Part shown: one piece after another, positions 25,503-34,576 of the stretch
How positions within the stretch are numbered: position 1 is the first letter of the stretch
Layout of the letters: the number at the start of each line of letters is the position of its first letter
Source: Rs1 sp000416275
GTDB taxonomy: Bacteria; Pseudomonadota; Gammaproteobacteria; Pseudomonadales; Balneatricaceae
DNA length: 64,000 nt
Assembly (NCBI GenBank): GCA_965243635.1
Contig: OZ251574.1
Coordinates: 4,960,001-5,024,000 of the forward strand
Direction of reading: 5' to 3'
Program-made: the position numbers and the translations under genes
Notes under the pieces: model-generated
Seen by the model: the letters and a program-made list of their open reading frames with translations, nothing else
What the model was told of the DNA's origin: nothing
Database searches by the model: none

Positions 25503-25952
25503 TCAGGTTATAGGCAGGATACTAGCTAGTGCCGCAATCAAAAACGCACCAATGGCTAACAGAGTACGAACATGATGCAGAGCATCCCAATCTCTAATCA
25601 ATTTAGAAGTATTTTCATCTGCCTGATCAAGACTTAAAGCTAGAAGTTTTTCATTGACAGGTGCTATTTTCATTAGCGTAAAAGGCATAAGAACTATCAT
25701 TAAGCCCGCCGCTAAAAACCACAACCAACTACCGGAGAAAAAACCGACTAATATTAAAAAAGGTATGGTTGCTGTGCCGAAGGCACGTAACAACTTACCA
25801 GCAGGAGGAAATATTTGCTTCCAACTTGAAAGTTGAGAATGATGATCTTCCAACTTCCTAGCGGGAATTTCTACGCACGATATATAAAATGTAGAACCGG
25901 CCACCAAACCGACTGAAACGAGCGCTACAAACTCTATCAGAGCTAAAAACAT
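25503..25952 (-). CDS. DUF1772 (anthrone oxygenase-like) membrane protein
   Basis: 149 residues; AAGGA is 7 nt before the ATG. Four hydrophobic segments occur, near 5-25, 57-75, 78-95 and 130-147. Conserved family spots include the early AGSTFYISCVEIPA, a central W and late WDALHHVRTLL. This matches DUF1772 proteins, related to anthrone oxygenases; in bacteria the role is unknown. It stands alone on the minus strand between repeat-rich gaps. Confidence 0.75.
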   Translation of the reverse strand: MFLALIEFVALVSVGLVAGSTFYISCVEIPARKLEDHHSQLSSWKQIFPPAGKLLRAFGTATIPFLILVGFFSGSWLWFLAAGLMIVLMPFTLMKIAPVNEKLLALSLDQADENTSKLIRDWDALHHVRTLLAIGAFLIAALASILPIT

Positions 25953-26116
25953 TATTTTTTCCTTAGTAATTACAAAACACTATTCCTATTTCGTCAAAAT
26001 ATTACTATAGCTGGTATCCAATAATCTATTCCTATACACAAATTTGATGCTGTATTTTAAAAAAAGTCTACCGCTATCCTGATAAGTTATTTTTTTAAAA
26101 CTATCTTACGTAAATT

Positions 26117-26301
26117 GAGACCTCTGCATAACGTTGCGAGCGAAGGTAATACAAGGCAAAAACCGACGAGATAGCGGAGTCAGTGTGCCCCTCACTTTGG
26201 GTATAGTATGTCCCTGTTTATGGGTATTACTGGTGTAAATGAGCATATTGAGCCGGTTTTTAACGCCGTATTACCGAGCGCAGTAATTATGCAGAGGTCT
26301 C
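26117..26301. repeat. Family-B MITE-like element, copy 2 (185 bp)
   Basis: The ends GAGACCTCTGCATAACG and ATTATGCAGAGGTCTC are near-perfect inverted repeats. The interior GGAGTCAGTGTGCCCCTCAC and GAGCCGGTTTTTAACGCCGT is shared with the other copies. The flanking 25953-26116 and 26302-26488 show no gene that I can support. Confidence 0.85.
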
Positions 26302-26488
26302 ATGGGATCGTTGCTTCTGACCAACTGACACCCATTCACCAACCATCATCCGCTGCAAATAGCTTTAGCGAGAAGCCGCTCAATAATAGATTTGCGTCAC
26401 TGATCGAGATGCTTGACAATAGCCATCGCCAGCAATGTGTTTAACACCCTGCTCGCTTGTCTAAAATACTGTTAGGGTGAGAATTGTC

Positions 26489-27202
26489 ATGTCAGTTGTT
26501 GTCTCAGTGATGTTGTTAGCTTTTTTGGCCGGCATTGCCATGCCCCTTGGAGCGCTAGTAGCCAAGTTAGAACATATAAGTACTAACTGGTTGAAGTTTG
26601 AATTTCGACACGCGGTAATGGCCTTTGGTGGCGGCACCTTGCTCTCGGCCGTCGCATTGGTACTAGTGCCTAATGGCATCGCCAATTTAGCACCGCTCTG
26701 GGCCTGTCTGGCCTTGATGATCGGCGGACTGAGCTTTATGGGATTAGACATTTTACTTTCAAAACACAACACCCCCGCCAGTCAACTCGCCGCGATGTTA
26801 GCCGATTTTATTCCCGAGTCCATCGCCTTAGGTGCGACCTATTTGCTGCATAGAGAAAGCGCCTTGCTGCTAGCAGTGATCATCGCCTTGCAGAATCTAC
26901 CGGAGGGCTTTAACGCATTTCGCGAGCTGCGCGAAAACGGCGCCTATTCAAGTAATAAAATCATTGCTCTGTTCTTCGCCATGGCTTTTTTAGGGCCGCT
27001 CGCAGCTATCATTGGTTTGTTTTTTTTAGTCGATGCACCGGTATCACTCTCGGCACTGATGCTATTTGCCGCGGGGGGGATTCTCTATTCAATCTTTCAA
27101 GACATCGCACCTAAAGTGCCACTCAAAAAGCACTGGCTACCGCCGATGGGGGCTATTTTAGGCTTTATGCTGGGAATGTTAGGCGCGATGTTAGTTGGCT
27201 AA
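26489..27202 (+). CDS. ZIP-family-like metal transporter
   Basis: 237 residues from the ATG at 26489 with GAG 7 nt upstream; a GTG at 26477 is an alternative. About seven to eight hydrophobic segments occur. The metal-site regions ADFIPESIALGA and ALQNLPEGFNAF resemble helices IV and V of ZIP proteins, where the family usually has HNxPEG; here the His is replaced by Gln. It probably moves a divalent metal across the inner membrane, but the substrate and direction are unknown. A broken duplicate lies 1.4 kb upstream. Confidence 0.8.
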   Translation: MSVVVSVMLLAFLAGIAMPLGALVAKLEHISTNWLKFEFRHAVMAFGGGTLLSAVALVLVPNGIANLAPLWACLALMIGGLSFMGLDILLSKHNTPASQLAAMLADFIPESIALGATYLLHRESALLLAVIIALQNLPEGFNAFRELRENGAYSSNKIIALFFAMAFLGPLAAIIGLFFLVDAPVSLSALMLFAAGGILYSIFQDIAPKVPLKKHWLPPMGAILGFMLGMLGAMLVG

Positions 27203-27472
27203 GTTAGTGACCGATCATGACGAGAACCAGTAACCTAGCCCGCTTTAAACGGCCGAAACAGGTTTGTTTGGTCGATGAGTTGCCGGTTAATTCGCGAGCT
27301 AAAGTGCAGCGAAGATGATTGCGCGACAGCAACCAAGAGGCCTACTGCTCAGAACATCGCTCACATTGAAACGTGCCTGTTATCTGTCAATCGACACTCG
27401 CTACGCCTCCGTTGTAGGATGAAAATCATCTTGCGGCAAGCATTACTGATTGTTTGCTGATAGCTTTTTTCT

Positions 27473-27677
27473 GAGGCCTCTGCACAACTTACCCAGAGGG
27501 TATGATAACTGCACCCGGTAATACGGCGTTAACAACCGGTTCAACGTGCTCATTTACATCAGTAGTACTTATATAAACAGGGGCATACTATATCCGAAGT
27601 GAGGGGCACACTGACTCCGCTATTGCGCCGATTTTTTCCTTGTCTTACTCTAGCTCGTGACGTTATGCTGAGGTCTC
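27473..27677. repeat. Family-B MITE-like element, copy 3 (205 bp, inverted)
   Basis: The ends GAGGCCTCTGCACAAC and GTTATGCTGAGGTCTC flank an interior in the opposite orientation to copy 2 and the same as copy 1. It lies just before the next gene, so it may carry or replace part of that promoter. The 27203-27472 stretch before it shows no supportable gene. Confidence 0.8.
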
Positions 27678-27722
27678 GTAATAGCTAATTCTTTAACTTG
27701 TCAATATCATAGGATGCCAAAA

Positions 27723-28535
27723 ATGACACAGCATTTTCGTCAATTACATCATCCAGGTCGACCCTTTATTTTGGCCAATGCCTGGGATATTGGCTCTGCC
27801 AGAATGTATGCCGCCCTCGGAGCTAAAGCGATTGGAACTTCTTCAGCTGCATTTGCTTTCACTCTTGGTCGAGCGGATATGGGCAATGTCACTCGTGATG
27901 AAATGCTCGCTCACGCCGAGGATCTGGTAGCCGCTACAAAACTTCCTGTCTCAGGTGACTTTGAGAATGGTTTTGGTGATGATCCAGATACCGTTGCCGA
28001 AACGGTTAAGCTGGCTGCTGAGGTAGGGCTTGCCGGTATTTCTATCGAAGATATGCGACTGCCAGTTGCCGATTCTTATAGTTTCGAATTGGCGGTAGAG
28101 CGAATAAAAGCAGCGGCTGCGGCAGCGAGATCGCTATCGTCAGATTTTGTGTTAGTAGCCAGAGCAGATGGGCTAATGCACAACAGATACGATTTATCCG
28201 AAGCCATAAAGCGCATTCAAGCCTACCAAAGTGCCGGTGCAGATTGTGTCTATATCCCTTGCCTCCCTGACTTGGAGTCAGTTAAAACGGTCTGCCAAGC
28301 AGTTTCCATCCCAGTAAATGTACTGGCAGTGGGGCCTATGACAAAACTTAGCACTTTACAGTTAGCGACGGCGGGAGTGGCGAGAATTTCTCTTGGCTCA
28401 GCAAATATCAGAGAAGCTCAACGAGTCATGCATGATACGATGATAGCAATACTCGACAACGGGGATTTCTCAAGTTTAGGCAAGGGGCTACCCTCAGGCT
28501 TAATTGATCAATTACTGGAAAAAGGGAAGAAGTAA
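27723..28535 (+). CDS. Isocitrate lyase / PEP mutase family enzyme
   Basis: 270 residues from the ATG at 27723 with AGGA 8 nt upstream; the ATG at 27714 is too close to it. A TIM-barrel of the PEP mutase/isocitrate lyase superfamily is shown by ILANAWDIGSARMYAALG, LPVSGDFENGFGDDP, GISIEDM and VLVARADGLM. The family cleaves or rearranges C-C or C-P bonds using Mg2+. This short, stand-alone branch is widespread and mostly uncharacterised (oxaloacetate or 2-methylisocitrate type chemistry is possible). The catalytic loop identity cannot be settled here. Confidence 0.88.
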   Translation: MTQHFRQLHHPGRPFILANAWDIGSARMYAALGAKAIGTSSAAFAFTLGRADMGNVTRDEMLAHAEDLVAATKLPVSGDFENGFGDDPDTVAETVKLAAEVGLAGISIEDMRLPVADSYSFELAVERIKAAAAAARSLSSDFVLVARADGLMHNRYDLSEAIKRIQAYQSAGADCVYIPCLPDLESVKTVCQAVSIPVNVLAVGPMTKLSTLQLATAGVARISLGSANIREAQRVMHDTMIAILDNGDFSSLGKGLPSGLIDQLLEKGKK

Positions 28536-28691
28536 AGACACGGCGATTGCTTGATTCATAACGAGTTCGATCCGCTATAATACATGGTGATATTGTTAAC
28601 CCCCTCGCTAATTTTCGCACGGGCTCTGCATCAAAATTTGCAAAATTACCAAATACAGGGAAATAAGGAACAATAGCTTTTTACACTAGTT

Positions 28692-28896
28692 GATACCTCT
28701 GCATAACGTTGCGAGTCGAGGTACGGGTAATACAAGGTAAAAACCAGCGAGATAGCGGAGTATGCCCCTCACTTTGGGTACAGTGTGCTCTTCTTTATGG
28801 ATATTACTGGTGTCAATGAGCATCTTGAGCCGGTTTTTAACGCCGTATTACCGAGCGCAGTTATCATACCCTCTGGGTAAGTTATGCAGAGGTCTT
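28692..28896. repeat. Family-B MITE-like element, copy 4 (about 205 bp)
   Basis: It begins GATACCTCTGCATAACG and ends GTTATGCAGAGGTC. Its inner palindrome (TTATCATACCCTCTGGGTAA) is shared with copies 1 and 3. It ends about 25 bp after the TauE-type gene's stop codon. Confidence 0.8.
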
Positions 28897-28920
28897 TAGT
28901 TATAAAAAAGTTGTATTTAG

Positions 28921-29673
28921 TTATATATAGACAGCGACACAGGCGACTAAAGTCAGTCCAAACATAGCGCGGCGCATGGTTTTTACCGAAGCTTTGATCG
29001 CCATTTTGACGCCAATTAGCGCACCGCCGATAAAGCCCACTGACAAAATCAGACCGTAATACCAATTCACTAAATCGTGGACGATGAACACCAGTAGCGC
29101 CACCAGCGTAAAACCTATGGTACAAAGTAACTTTAGGGCATTGGCGCGCACTAGATCGTAGCGCAAGCAACCCGATAGTACTGCCAATAACACAAAACCG
29201 ACGCCCGCCTGCACAAAGCCTCCGTAGATACCGGCAACTAGCAGCCCCCAAAAGCCCCAGCGGCTATCGCTGACATTGCTGGCGCCACTATTATCATCAG
29301 GTATCATGTTTGGCCAAATTAACATACCACCAGCCACGCAGAGCATCGTACCTAATAGCATAGGTTTGAGCAGCCACACGGGCGACCATGCTGCCGCAAC
29401 AGCACCGAGTAAGCCACCCATTAGACTAGGTATTAAAATCGCTTTTAAATCATCTTTAGGCAACATCTTTTTTTGATTGAATTTAACGGTGCCGGTCAAC
29501 GCCTGCAAAAAAACTCCCAACCTGTTAGTGGCGTTGGCAACATCCGCCGGCAAACCCATCACCATCAGCGCGGGCATAGTAAGATTAGAGCCCCCTCCTG
29601 CTAAAGTGTTGATAATACCACCGAGTAAACCGACCACCAGCAGCAGTAATATTTCTAAAAAAGTGATTTCCAT
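28921..29673 (-). CDS. TauE/SafE family sulfite/sulfonate exporter
   Basis: 250 residues with about eight hydrophobic segments. The conserved opening LLLVVGLLGGIINTLAGGGS and the later GGFVQAGVGFVLLAVLS repeat of that motif define the TauE/SafE (DUF81) family. The substrate is not known; sulfite, sulfoacetate or other C2-type anions are typical. The next upstream gene on the same strand is a DMT transporter 122 bp away, so co-transcription is possible. Confidence 0.9.
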   Translation of the reverse strand: MEITFLEILLLLVVGLLGGIINTLAGGGSNLTMPALMVMGLPADVANATNRLGVFLQALTGTVKFNQKKMLPKDDLKAILIPSLMGGLLGAVAAAWSPVWLLKPMLLGTMLCVAGGMLIWPNMIPDDNSGASNVSDSRWGFWGLLVAGIYGGFVQAGVGFVLLAVLSGCLRYDLVRANALKLLCTIGFTLVALLVFIVHDLVNWYYGLILSVGFIGGALIGVKMAIKASVKTMRRAMFGLTLVACVAVYI

Positions 29674-29795
29674 GCTCTATATACCTAAAAAACAGCCTGC
29701 ATCATAAATAATCAAATGCCTATCCGCTGTCAAAATTACAATTATTCCCGCTAAGAGGCTTTGCAGCTTACTATCCTTAGAGAGCTTCGTCTTTA

Positions 29796-30695
29796 CTAAG
29801 CTTTTGTCACCCGTGCCGCTCTCGCCTCCCGATACACGACAAACAGCGCGCAGCCAATGACAATTGCCGCACCTAATATCACTTGCGGGCTGGGCACATC
29901 GGCCCAAATCAAATAGCCCCACAGCACCGCCCATATTAGTGCCGTGTACTCCAGTGGAGCGATCACCGCCACATCCGATAAACTGAAGGCATGGGTAATG
30001 AAAAAGTGTCCGATAAGAGCCAGTGCAGCGAAGGCGATCATCGGCCAAAAATCGACAAGATGGACACTCTGATACACCCAAGGTGTTAGTATGGTACCCA
30101 CGATCGTTAGACTAAGGTTAAAACCAAAAACCAATGAATCTACCGATTCAGTGCGCGACAGCCAGCGGCCTGAAATAAACAGTACCGAATAAGAAATGCT
30201 GCCAAGCAGGCAGTAAAGATAACCTATTAAATCGCCCTCGCCCTCTGGGTTCATGGCAATTATTACTCCAATAAAACCCACCACTACCGCCGACCATCTA
30301 TGCCAGCCAACCTTTTCTTTGAGCACCAAAGCAGATAGCGCCGTCACCATAAAGGTCGAGCTGAAAAAAATCACCGTGGCATCCGCCAACGGCAAAATTT
30401 GCAGTGATTTAAAAAAGAAATAAGGCGCTAAAAATCCAAACGCGCCACGCGCCATTTGCGATAGAGGTTTAGTAGGTTTTAGTTTATAAAGCCGCTTGCG
30501 AGTGCTGTAATAGACCAACATCACAATCAGAATGATCCAGCCGCGCATCGCCAAAATCTGTACTGGATCATAGCGGTCATGCACTAAATACTTGGCAACA
30601 GCATCCATGGTTGCCAGCGCAAACATCGCCACCAACATATAGAGCACCCCTTGTAGGTGGCTGTTACCACGCAACTTACTAACAATAATTTGCAC
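29796..30695 (-). CDS. EamA/DMT superfamily transporter
   Basis: 299 residues from a GTG with AAGGA about 7 nt upstream. Ten hydrophobic helices form two EamA repeats: ALATMDAVAKYL in the first and SLSDVAVIAPLEYTALIWAV in the second. Family members export amino acids, nucleobases or other metabolites at the inner membrane. The substrate cannot be predicted. It lies upstream of the TauE-type gene. Confidence 0.9.
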   Translation of the reverse strand: MQIIVSKLRGNSHLQGVLYMLVAMFALATMDAVAKYLVHDRYDPVQILAMRGWIILIVMLVYYSTRKRLYKLKPTKPLSQMARGAFGFLAPYFFFKSLQILPLADATVIFFSSTFMVTALSALVLKEKVGWHRWSAVVVGFIGVIIAMNPEGEGDLIGYLYCLLGSISYSVLFISGRWLSRTESVDSLVFGFNLSLTIVGTILTPWVYQSVHLVDFWPMIAFAALALIGHFFITHAFSLSDVAVIAPLEYTALIWAVLWGYLIWADVPSPQVILGAAIVIGCALFVVYREARAARVTKA

Positions 30696-30983
30696 TGCAG
30701 CTTCCTTATAGCATCACGTACTAAATGGTTTAATCGCCCTTAATACAATATTAGGCAAAGGATAATTGACATCGATTTTGCATGCTAGGAGCTTAATCTG
30801 TTCTCGCTCGGGCTTCTAGTCTAGGGAGGGTTTATTTTTATCCCCGTCTCTTCGGCTTTACGAACAATTTTTCCCGCTTGGTCTTTTTCAGCCATTTCTT
30901 TAAGGCACCCTTTTTGAAAATGATTAATTTGCAGGCAGGGTTTCCGCAACGCCATAACTTCCACTACTAGCCATGCTGAATTA

Positions 30984-33359
30984 TTATGATTTAAAGAGCA
31001 TTGGTGCCTGCACTAACTTTTCATCTTTATCAGTGATGCTATAACCCAGAGCGTCATAACCTTTTTTGCGCCGCTGGAACATTCTTTGAAGCGTCGGTAA
31101 TGCGCTATCCACATAATCATAGATGACAACTTTTACCTTGCCTTCTGATTGTCGGTGAATACGACCTGCGTACTGGGTCAACGACCCTTGCCAAGAGATA
31201 GGCAGCGCAAGAAACAAGGTATCCAATTTAGGAAGATCAAAGCCCTCACCAATATATTTCCCGGTCGCGATCAGTACTTGAGTGCTATCAAGAGTGTCCA
31301 TAGCAGCTTTGCGCTCTTTAGCTCTCATTCCTCCACGAAGCACTGCACAACTAATATTTTTACTCGCTAGTAGCTCACCTAGTAACACTGCATGCTCTCG
31401 CCTCTGTGTCAGGACTATTGGATTTCGCTGCTCTTGGACAGCCTTGACAACATCCTCAACAATCTGTTGATTTCGTGCAGTATGTGTCATTAACCAATGG
31501 TACACATCAGCTATATGCACCCTTGTCTCTGCTTGTGTTAATGCCGAGGGTGGGGGATGACATAGGACTTTGGCGATCACGCGCTGCTCAAATTCTGGCT
31601 GCCCCGCCGATGTGACGGTATGTCTAATAGAACCCAATTGCATAAAGATAATCGGCTGATGCCCATCTTGCCGATAAGGGGTTGCTGTAACACCCAGCAT
31701 ATAGCGTGCGTGAACTTCATTCAGAAGCCGCTCATAATTTGGCGCAGAAACATGATGACATTCATCAATAATAACTTGCCCATATTCAAACACTATTGGG
31801 TCTACGCTATTATCTTTTCGATTAATCAGGCTTTGATAAGTCGCAATATCTATTTGCCTACTTATATTTTTCTTACCTCCCCCTATCACACCAATATCAG
31901 CGCCGTCTAAAAACATACTTAAGCGCTCTTTCCATTGATCTAACAGCTGGCGAGTATGTACTAACACCAGAGTATTCACTTTACGTTTATAGATTAAGCC
32001 GATCGCTGCAACAGTTTTACCAAAAGCAGTAGGGGCATGCAGCACACCAACATCGTGCTTGTTGAGTGCTTTTACCGCTAATTTTTGGTCTTTCCTCAAC
32101 TCACCCTTAAAAACCAAATTTTTCAGCGGTTTACCAACTTTCCGTTTGTCGTCAAAAACTACTTTTATAGATTGCCGCTCTAATAATGTCATCATCTCAT
32201 CGACACAACCTCTAGGGAGTGAAAGATAGCCCTTTTCGATATTGGCCAAACAGATAAAACGGGGAATACCATTAGTGGAGAAACGTAGTGCTTGGGTTTT
32301 AAAAAACACTGGATTAGAAAAGCTAGCCAAACGCTTTAACCTGGCAATCAGCGCTTGTGGCATTCCAGCTATCGGCAGATATATTTTATTTGCTAATACT
32401 ATACTCAATTCTGTTGGACAACCGCTTAACAAATCTGTCTTGGCTGGAAGACTCTTTTCCCATGGCTTTAGCTCTGAATCGTCTGTGTTTTTATCTTGCT
32501 GTTTCCCTAGAAAGTCATATAGCTGCTTACTTTCTAGCTTATTCATCAAAGAAAGTGCCTGCCACTGATTAGAGAAAGGTCGGAATTCCTCATCGACGAA
32601 CACTGAATGGCCCACTTGTCTTGGACCATGCTGAAGAGGAAGTGCTATCAGATTACCAAAACCACCTTCAGGCATAGTATCTTGATTGGGAAATAGCCGA
32701 TCATAAGAATCAAACGAAAGATTAGCATGTTGCTCCATCGCTTTATCAAGCAGTGCAAAACCAAGCTTCCTTGCGTCGCGGGCGGGAATTAACTCGTTAA
32801 AGAAGATCCAAAGATGTGCACCATTTCCAGAACGTGAAATTTCTACGGCGCAGGGAATTGACCGATCTCTACAAACATTACGCAGCGCAGTCACCGATAA
32901 CTTCCAATCAGATTTGTCAAAATCGACGGCAAGCAACCAACACTTATCATTTGGTAACAGGGGATAAAGTCCCACTGTGCACTTACCAACGAGATGATCA
33001 AAAAATATGGCTTCGTTGAGTGGTCGTAACGAACGGTGTGAGCAATCGCCACATTTGATCCGAGGTTTATTACAGATTCTTGCCTGCCACTCATTGGCGC
33101 AAGCTACAGTGTATCCGCTGCGTCCCTGACGGTTTTCCCAGCGTAAAGCGAAAACGTCGTCTCGCCCTTTGAAAAGACTGGAAAATAATTCGATCTTTTG
33201 TCGAGGTGATAATGGCACAGAAGTATTGCTAATCGGGTGCACGATGATATTTTTGGTATTGAGCAGTAATTTCTTACGCGCTAATAGTTCGCTCTTTTTT
33301 TGATCAAGGGCATCGAGTTGTTTATCGATAGCTCTCAGTTCTTGATCTGTGTTATTCAC
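30984..33359 (-). CDS. TOTE-type archaeo-eukaryotic primase fused to SF2 helicase
   Basis: 791 residues from the GTG at 33359, which has AAGG exactly 8 nt upstream; a TTG six codons earlier lacks a good site. Order of parts: a short coiled coil (1-40); a Cys cluster (C87, C96, C103, C106); a primase core with DFD near 146-148 and SRSGNGAHLW near 175; and an SF2 helicase with P-loop APTAFGKT (about 442-449), IIDECHH, GVTATPYR and arginine-finger motif QYAGRIHRQ. Primase-helicase fusions of this type are reported from predicted TOTE conflict systems. It sits just downstream of a type I restriction operon, supporting a defence role. Its exact action is unknown. Confidence 0.85.
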   Translation of the reverse strand: MNNTDQELRAIDKQLDALDQKKSELLARKKLLLNTKNIIVHPISNTSVPLSPRQKIELFSSLFKGRDDVFALRWENRQGRSGYTVACANEWQARICNKPRIKCGDCSHRSLRPLNEAIFFDHLVGKCTVGLYPLLPNDKCWLLAVDFDKSDWKLSVTALRNVCRDRSIPCAVEISRSGNGAHLWIFFNELIPARDARKLGFALLDKAMEQHANLSFDSYDRLFPNQDTMPEGGFGNLIALPLQHGPRQVGHSVFVDEEFRPFSNQWQALSLMNKLESKQLYDFLGKQQDKNTDDSELKPWEKSLPAKTDLLSGCPTELSIVLANKIYLPIAGMPQALIARLKRLASFSNPVFFKTQALRFSTNGIPRFICLANIEKGYLSLPRGCVDEMMTLLERQSIKVVFDDKRKVGKPLKNLVFKGELRKDQKLAVKALNKHDVGVLHAPTAFGKTVAAIGLIYKRKVNTLVLVHTRQLLDQWKERLSMFLDGADIGVIGGGKKNISRQIDIATYQSLINRKDNSVDPIVFEYGQVIIDECHHVSAPNYERLLNEVHARYMLGVTATPYRQDGHQPIIFMQLGSIRHTVTSAGQPEFEQRVIAKVLCHPPPSALTQAETRVHIADVYHWLMTHTARNQQIVEDVVKAVQEQRNPIVLTQRREHAVLLGELLASKNISCAVLRGGMRAKERKAAMDTLDSTQVLIATGKYIGEGFDLPKLDTLFLALPISWQGSLTQYAGRIHRQSEGKVKVVIYDYVDSALPTLQRMFQRRKKGYDALGYSITDKDEKLVQAPMLFKS

Positions 33360-33844
33360 AATAAAAACCTTAGCCAATCAAAACAAGCGCATAAAAATAT
33401 AATCATTTGTTATATACCTTTCGATAATTGCCGCCTCTGGGCTATATAAAGTAAACATTAAGTAAAACAAGTCGAATGAAGATCAAACAAACCAGCTTCC
33501 ATCTTGGATCGCTTTACGCTAATTTAAGTCACTCTCTATTTAGTGCCAATAAAGCGTGGATCTCCCAACCATATTCAAAATTAACGACAACATAATTAAT
33601 AGCCAGCAGCATATTGGGTCCTATTGATGATTGCTAGATGGTACCCCAAGGTGCCTGAGCTAATCAGGCAACAAGCTGTTGCCCAAACCGAATAGTTCTC
33701 CTGAATTGCTGACAAGGGGTTGCGAAACAGTCTGTTTCGCAATGACAGAATTATCAAATCTAACTTACTGAAAAAACGGACTTATTGACGAATATAATTA
33801 TCGCTTTGAATATCAATTATTAATACAAATATTATTTCTTTACT
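33360..33844. other. Gap after the restriction operon with small palindromes
   Basis: No gene is seen. Near 33640-33742 three palindromes follow each other: CCTGA/TCAGG, GCAACA-AGC-TGTTGC, and TTGCGAAACAG-T-CTGTTTCGCAA (33720-33742). They lie about 100 bp after the metallopeptidase stop and may end transcription of the defence operon or be a REP-like repeat. Confidence 0.45.
33720..33742. repeat. Perfect 11-bp palindrome downstream of defence operon
   Basis: TTGCGAAACAG and CTGTTTCGCAA are exact inverted arms separated by a single T. The tiny loop argues for a DNA operator or a REP remnant rather than a classical RNA terminator. Confidence 0.55.
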
Positions 33845-34576
33845 TTAGATTAATGCCATTTCAAGTTTATGCTTTCGTTTCACCCAATCTGGTAATGAAC
33901 GTTCGAGTAATCTAAAAAAATCAGGGCTATGATCATGATGTCTTAAGTGACATAGCTCGTGAATGATTACGTACTCAATACACTCTTTCGGTGCTTTTAT
34001 TAACTCTAGATTTAAAGAAAGTGTTTTGTTTTTTGAGAGCCCCCCCCAACGTTTTTTTAGCCTAATTATTTTAACCGTAGGTTTCTCTAAATCTTGGCGA
34101 GCGAACTTTTCCCAACATTCAGCAAATACCTTATTTAAATAGATATTCGCTTTTTCTCGATACCAATCATTTAAAAGTGATTCAATATGATCAGGTTTAG
34201 CGCTATCTGAAGTAACCATGAAAAAACCTGACTTAAGAAGAATACTGCTTTTAGATTCTAGCGCTATCTTCAGCCGATATTTTCTCCCTAAATATAAATG
34301 ACTTTCGCCACTAACATACTTTCTTGAAGGGGTTCTCGGATCAAACTGATCGAAGTAGCGTATTTGCCTTTTAACCCAACGAGCGCGCTTTTTAATTTTA
34401 TCTTCAATTGTTTGCTGTGCTGTTCCTTCAGGTGCTTTAACAAAAACGGATTTATCAGGATGAACTGATATTTCTAATGACTTCCTTTTAGAAAAGGCTA
34501 GCTGGAATAAAATTTCCTCCCCGCCATATACGATGCTATATGTCGAATCAGCCTGATTGATGGATAAGGACATCAA
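33845..34576 (-). CDS. YgjP-like (DUF45, SprT-related) zinc metallopeptidase
   Basis: 243 residues. The zinc-binding HELCH (206-210) is within YVIIHELCHLRHHDHSPDFF, the signature of the YgjP/WLM-like minigluzincins, with a third ligand likely among the following His residues. The upstream beta-rich part (RKSLEISVHPDKSVFVKAP) is also typical. It starts in a 4-bp ATGA overlap with the hsdR stop, so it is translationally coupled to the restriction operon. Such peptidase genes are frequently found after hsdR. The substrate is unknown; proteolysis of HsdR or of stalled DNA-bound protein is only a guess. Confidence 0.88.
   Translation of the reverse strand: MMSLSINQADSTYSIVYGGEEILFQLAFSKRKSLEISVHPDKSVFVKAPEGTAQQTIEDKIKKRARWVKRQIRYFDQFDPRTPSRKYVSGESHLYLGRKYRLKIALESKSSILLKSGFFMVTSDSAKPDHIESLLNDWYREKANIYLNKVFAECWEKFARQDLEKPTVKIIRLKKRWGGLSKNKTLSLNLELIKAPKECIEYVIIHELCHLRHHDHSPDFFRLLERSLPDWVKRKHKLEMALI

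Noticed and set aside
26208..26444. Plus-strand open frame of 78 codons before the ZIP-like gene
   Set aside because: It begins inside family-B copy 2; the remaining part shows no recognised features or ribosome site.
27275..27460. Plus-strand open frame of 61 codons after the ZIP-like gene
   Set aside because: Cys/Arg-rich random-looking composition, no ribosome site and no similarity to anything recognised.
28769..29251. Minus-strand open frame of 160 codons
   Set aside because: It is in the wrong frame over the TauE-type gene and extends into a family-B element.
33640..33742. Palindrome cluster as a CRISPR or tRNA
   Set aside because: The palindromes differ from each other, there are no regularly spaced repeats and no cloverleaf with a CCA-type acceptor.
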